This document shows, piece by piece, positions 63,658 through 64,000 of a DNA stretch of 64,000 nucleotides. The stretch comes from Taibaiella sp. KBW10. GTDB taxonomy: Bacteria > Bacteroidota > Bacteroidia > Chitinophagales > Chitinophagaceae. Location: positions 604,414 to 668,413 of the forward strand of contig NZ_QAJI01000004.1 of the NCBI RefSeq assembly GCF_003852495.1, written 5' to 3'. The stretch's first letter is position 1. Every line of letters starts with the position of its first letter. The position numbers and the translations under genes are program-made. The notes beneath the pieces are model-generated. The model had not been told where the DNA came from, did not search any database, and was given only the letters and a program-made list of their open reading frames with translations.

Positions 63658-64000
63658 AATTTCTTAAATTTATACGGCTTATGACCGTTTATGTTAATAA
63701 AATAAAAATGCTTTTGTTACTACAAATTTGATTAGGTCAAAACCGTTGCGCCTTAAATTCTTGTTCTTGAGTTTTAACAAAAGAGATTTGTAATACTCTG
63801 CAAAACACAAACATTATCTTTTTTTGATATACTTCAGAAGGTTTTTAATTCTACACGCCGGCATGATCGCTTTATTGAATTTAACCTCTTAGTATTCTTA
63901 TATTTATAATCGATTTAAGGAGCACATATTTAATTAACCAAAGTTAATAAGTCAATAGCAAAAACAAAATTAGGTTATTGTTTAGTTAAAAATATCACCC
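63658..64000. other. Upstream region of the frameshifted adhesin gene
   Basis: No gene. Very AT-rich; probably the promoter and leader of the minus-strand gene starting at 63657. No full TAnnTTTG match was found with confidence. Confidence 0.4.

Noticed and set aside
1..64000. Search for tRNA, rRNA, CRISPR, insertion sequences, integrase or phage genes
   Set aside because: No clover-leaf with a GTTCGAATC-like arm, no regular spaced repeats and no transposase, integrase or phage structural motif was seen.

Overview
The window looks like a chromosomal segment of a soil or freshwater Bacteroidota, most likely of Chitinophagaceae type. Reasons: seven exported proteins end in the C-terminal sorting domain of the type IX secretion system (T9SS); a GLPGLI-family protein sits with an outer-membrane beta-barrel of the PF14905 type; LytS/LytTR signalling is present; several promoters carry the Bacteroidota -7 box TAnnTTTG; and Shine-Dalgarno sequences are largely absent. 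Base composition is moderately AT-rich, and more so between genes. I found no tRNA, rRNA, CRISPR array, prophage or intact insertion sequence.

Layout. 1-4244: exported proteins on the minus strand, beginning with a coiled-coil protein cut by the left edge. 4783-9021: an AraC regulator divergent from a three-gene set (exported acetolactate decarboxylase, cupin-royal-jelly-protein fusion, NAD(P)H-type medium-chain dehydrogenase). 9519-15819: a T9SS-exported PL8-type polysaccharide lyase, two lipoproteins, a small helical exported protein and a LolA-like exported protein. 16109-21956: an outer-membrane beta-barrel/GLPGLI pair divergent from a histidine kinase/OmpR-type regulator pair, with a tandem 10-bp repeat between them. 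21957-32318: single genes, including a class B1 metallo-beta-lactamase homologue with an altered zinc ligand, a HExxH metalloprotease, a PKD lipoprotein with a probable frameshift in its signal peptide, an MscS channel, a serine hydrolase, a VOC protein and a membrane protein. 33181-36840: a 1219-residue T9SS adhesin-like protein behind a long leader with stem-loops.

37063-42760 is a compact four-gene DNA-repair cassette (MBL-fold exonuclease, ATP-dependent DNA ligase, Lhr-type DEXH helicase, PdeM phosphoesterase) with gaps of 0-11 bp and one ATGA overlap. 42973-43935 is a MarR-GNAT fusion with an inverted repeat at its promoter. 45824-53376 (minus) is one operon that carries a complete RND efflux pump (adaptor, permease, outer-membrane lipoprotein) followed by its own LytS-type kinase and LytTR regulator.

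The right end holds more T9SS cargo: a beta-helix/TPR protein, a short secreted protein beside a transglutaminase-like protein and divergent from a TetR regulator with a palindromic operator, and a second large adhesin-like gene (60380-63657) split by a single-base frameshift near 62940.

The most noteworthy items are the Asp-for-His change in the metallo-beta-lactamase zinc site, the cupin-MRJP/acetolactate decarboxylase operon, the pump operon with a built-in sensor, the regulatory repeats, the two frameshifts, and a degenerate intergenic repeat family. I saw no clearly new multi-gene defence or mobile system.
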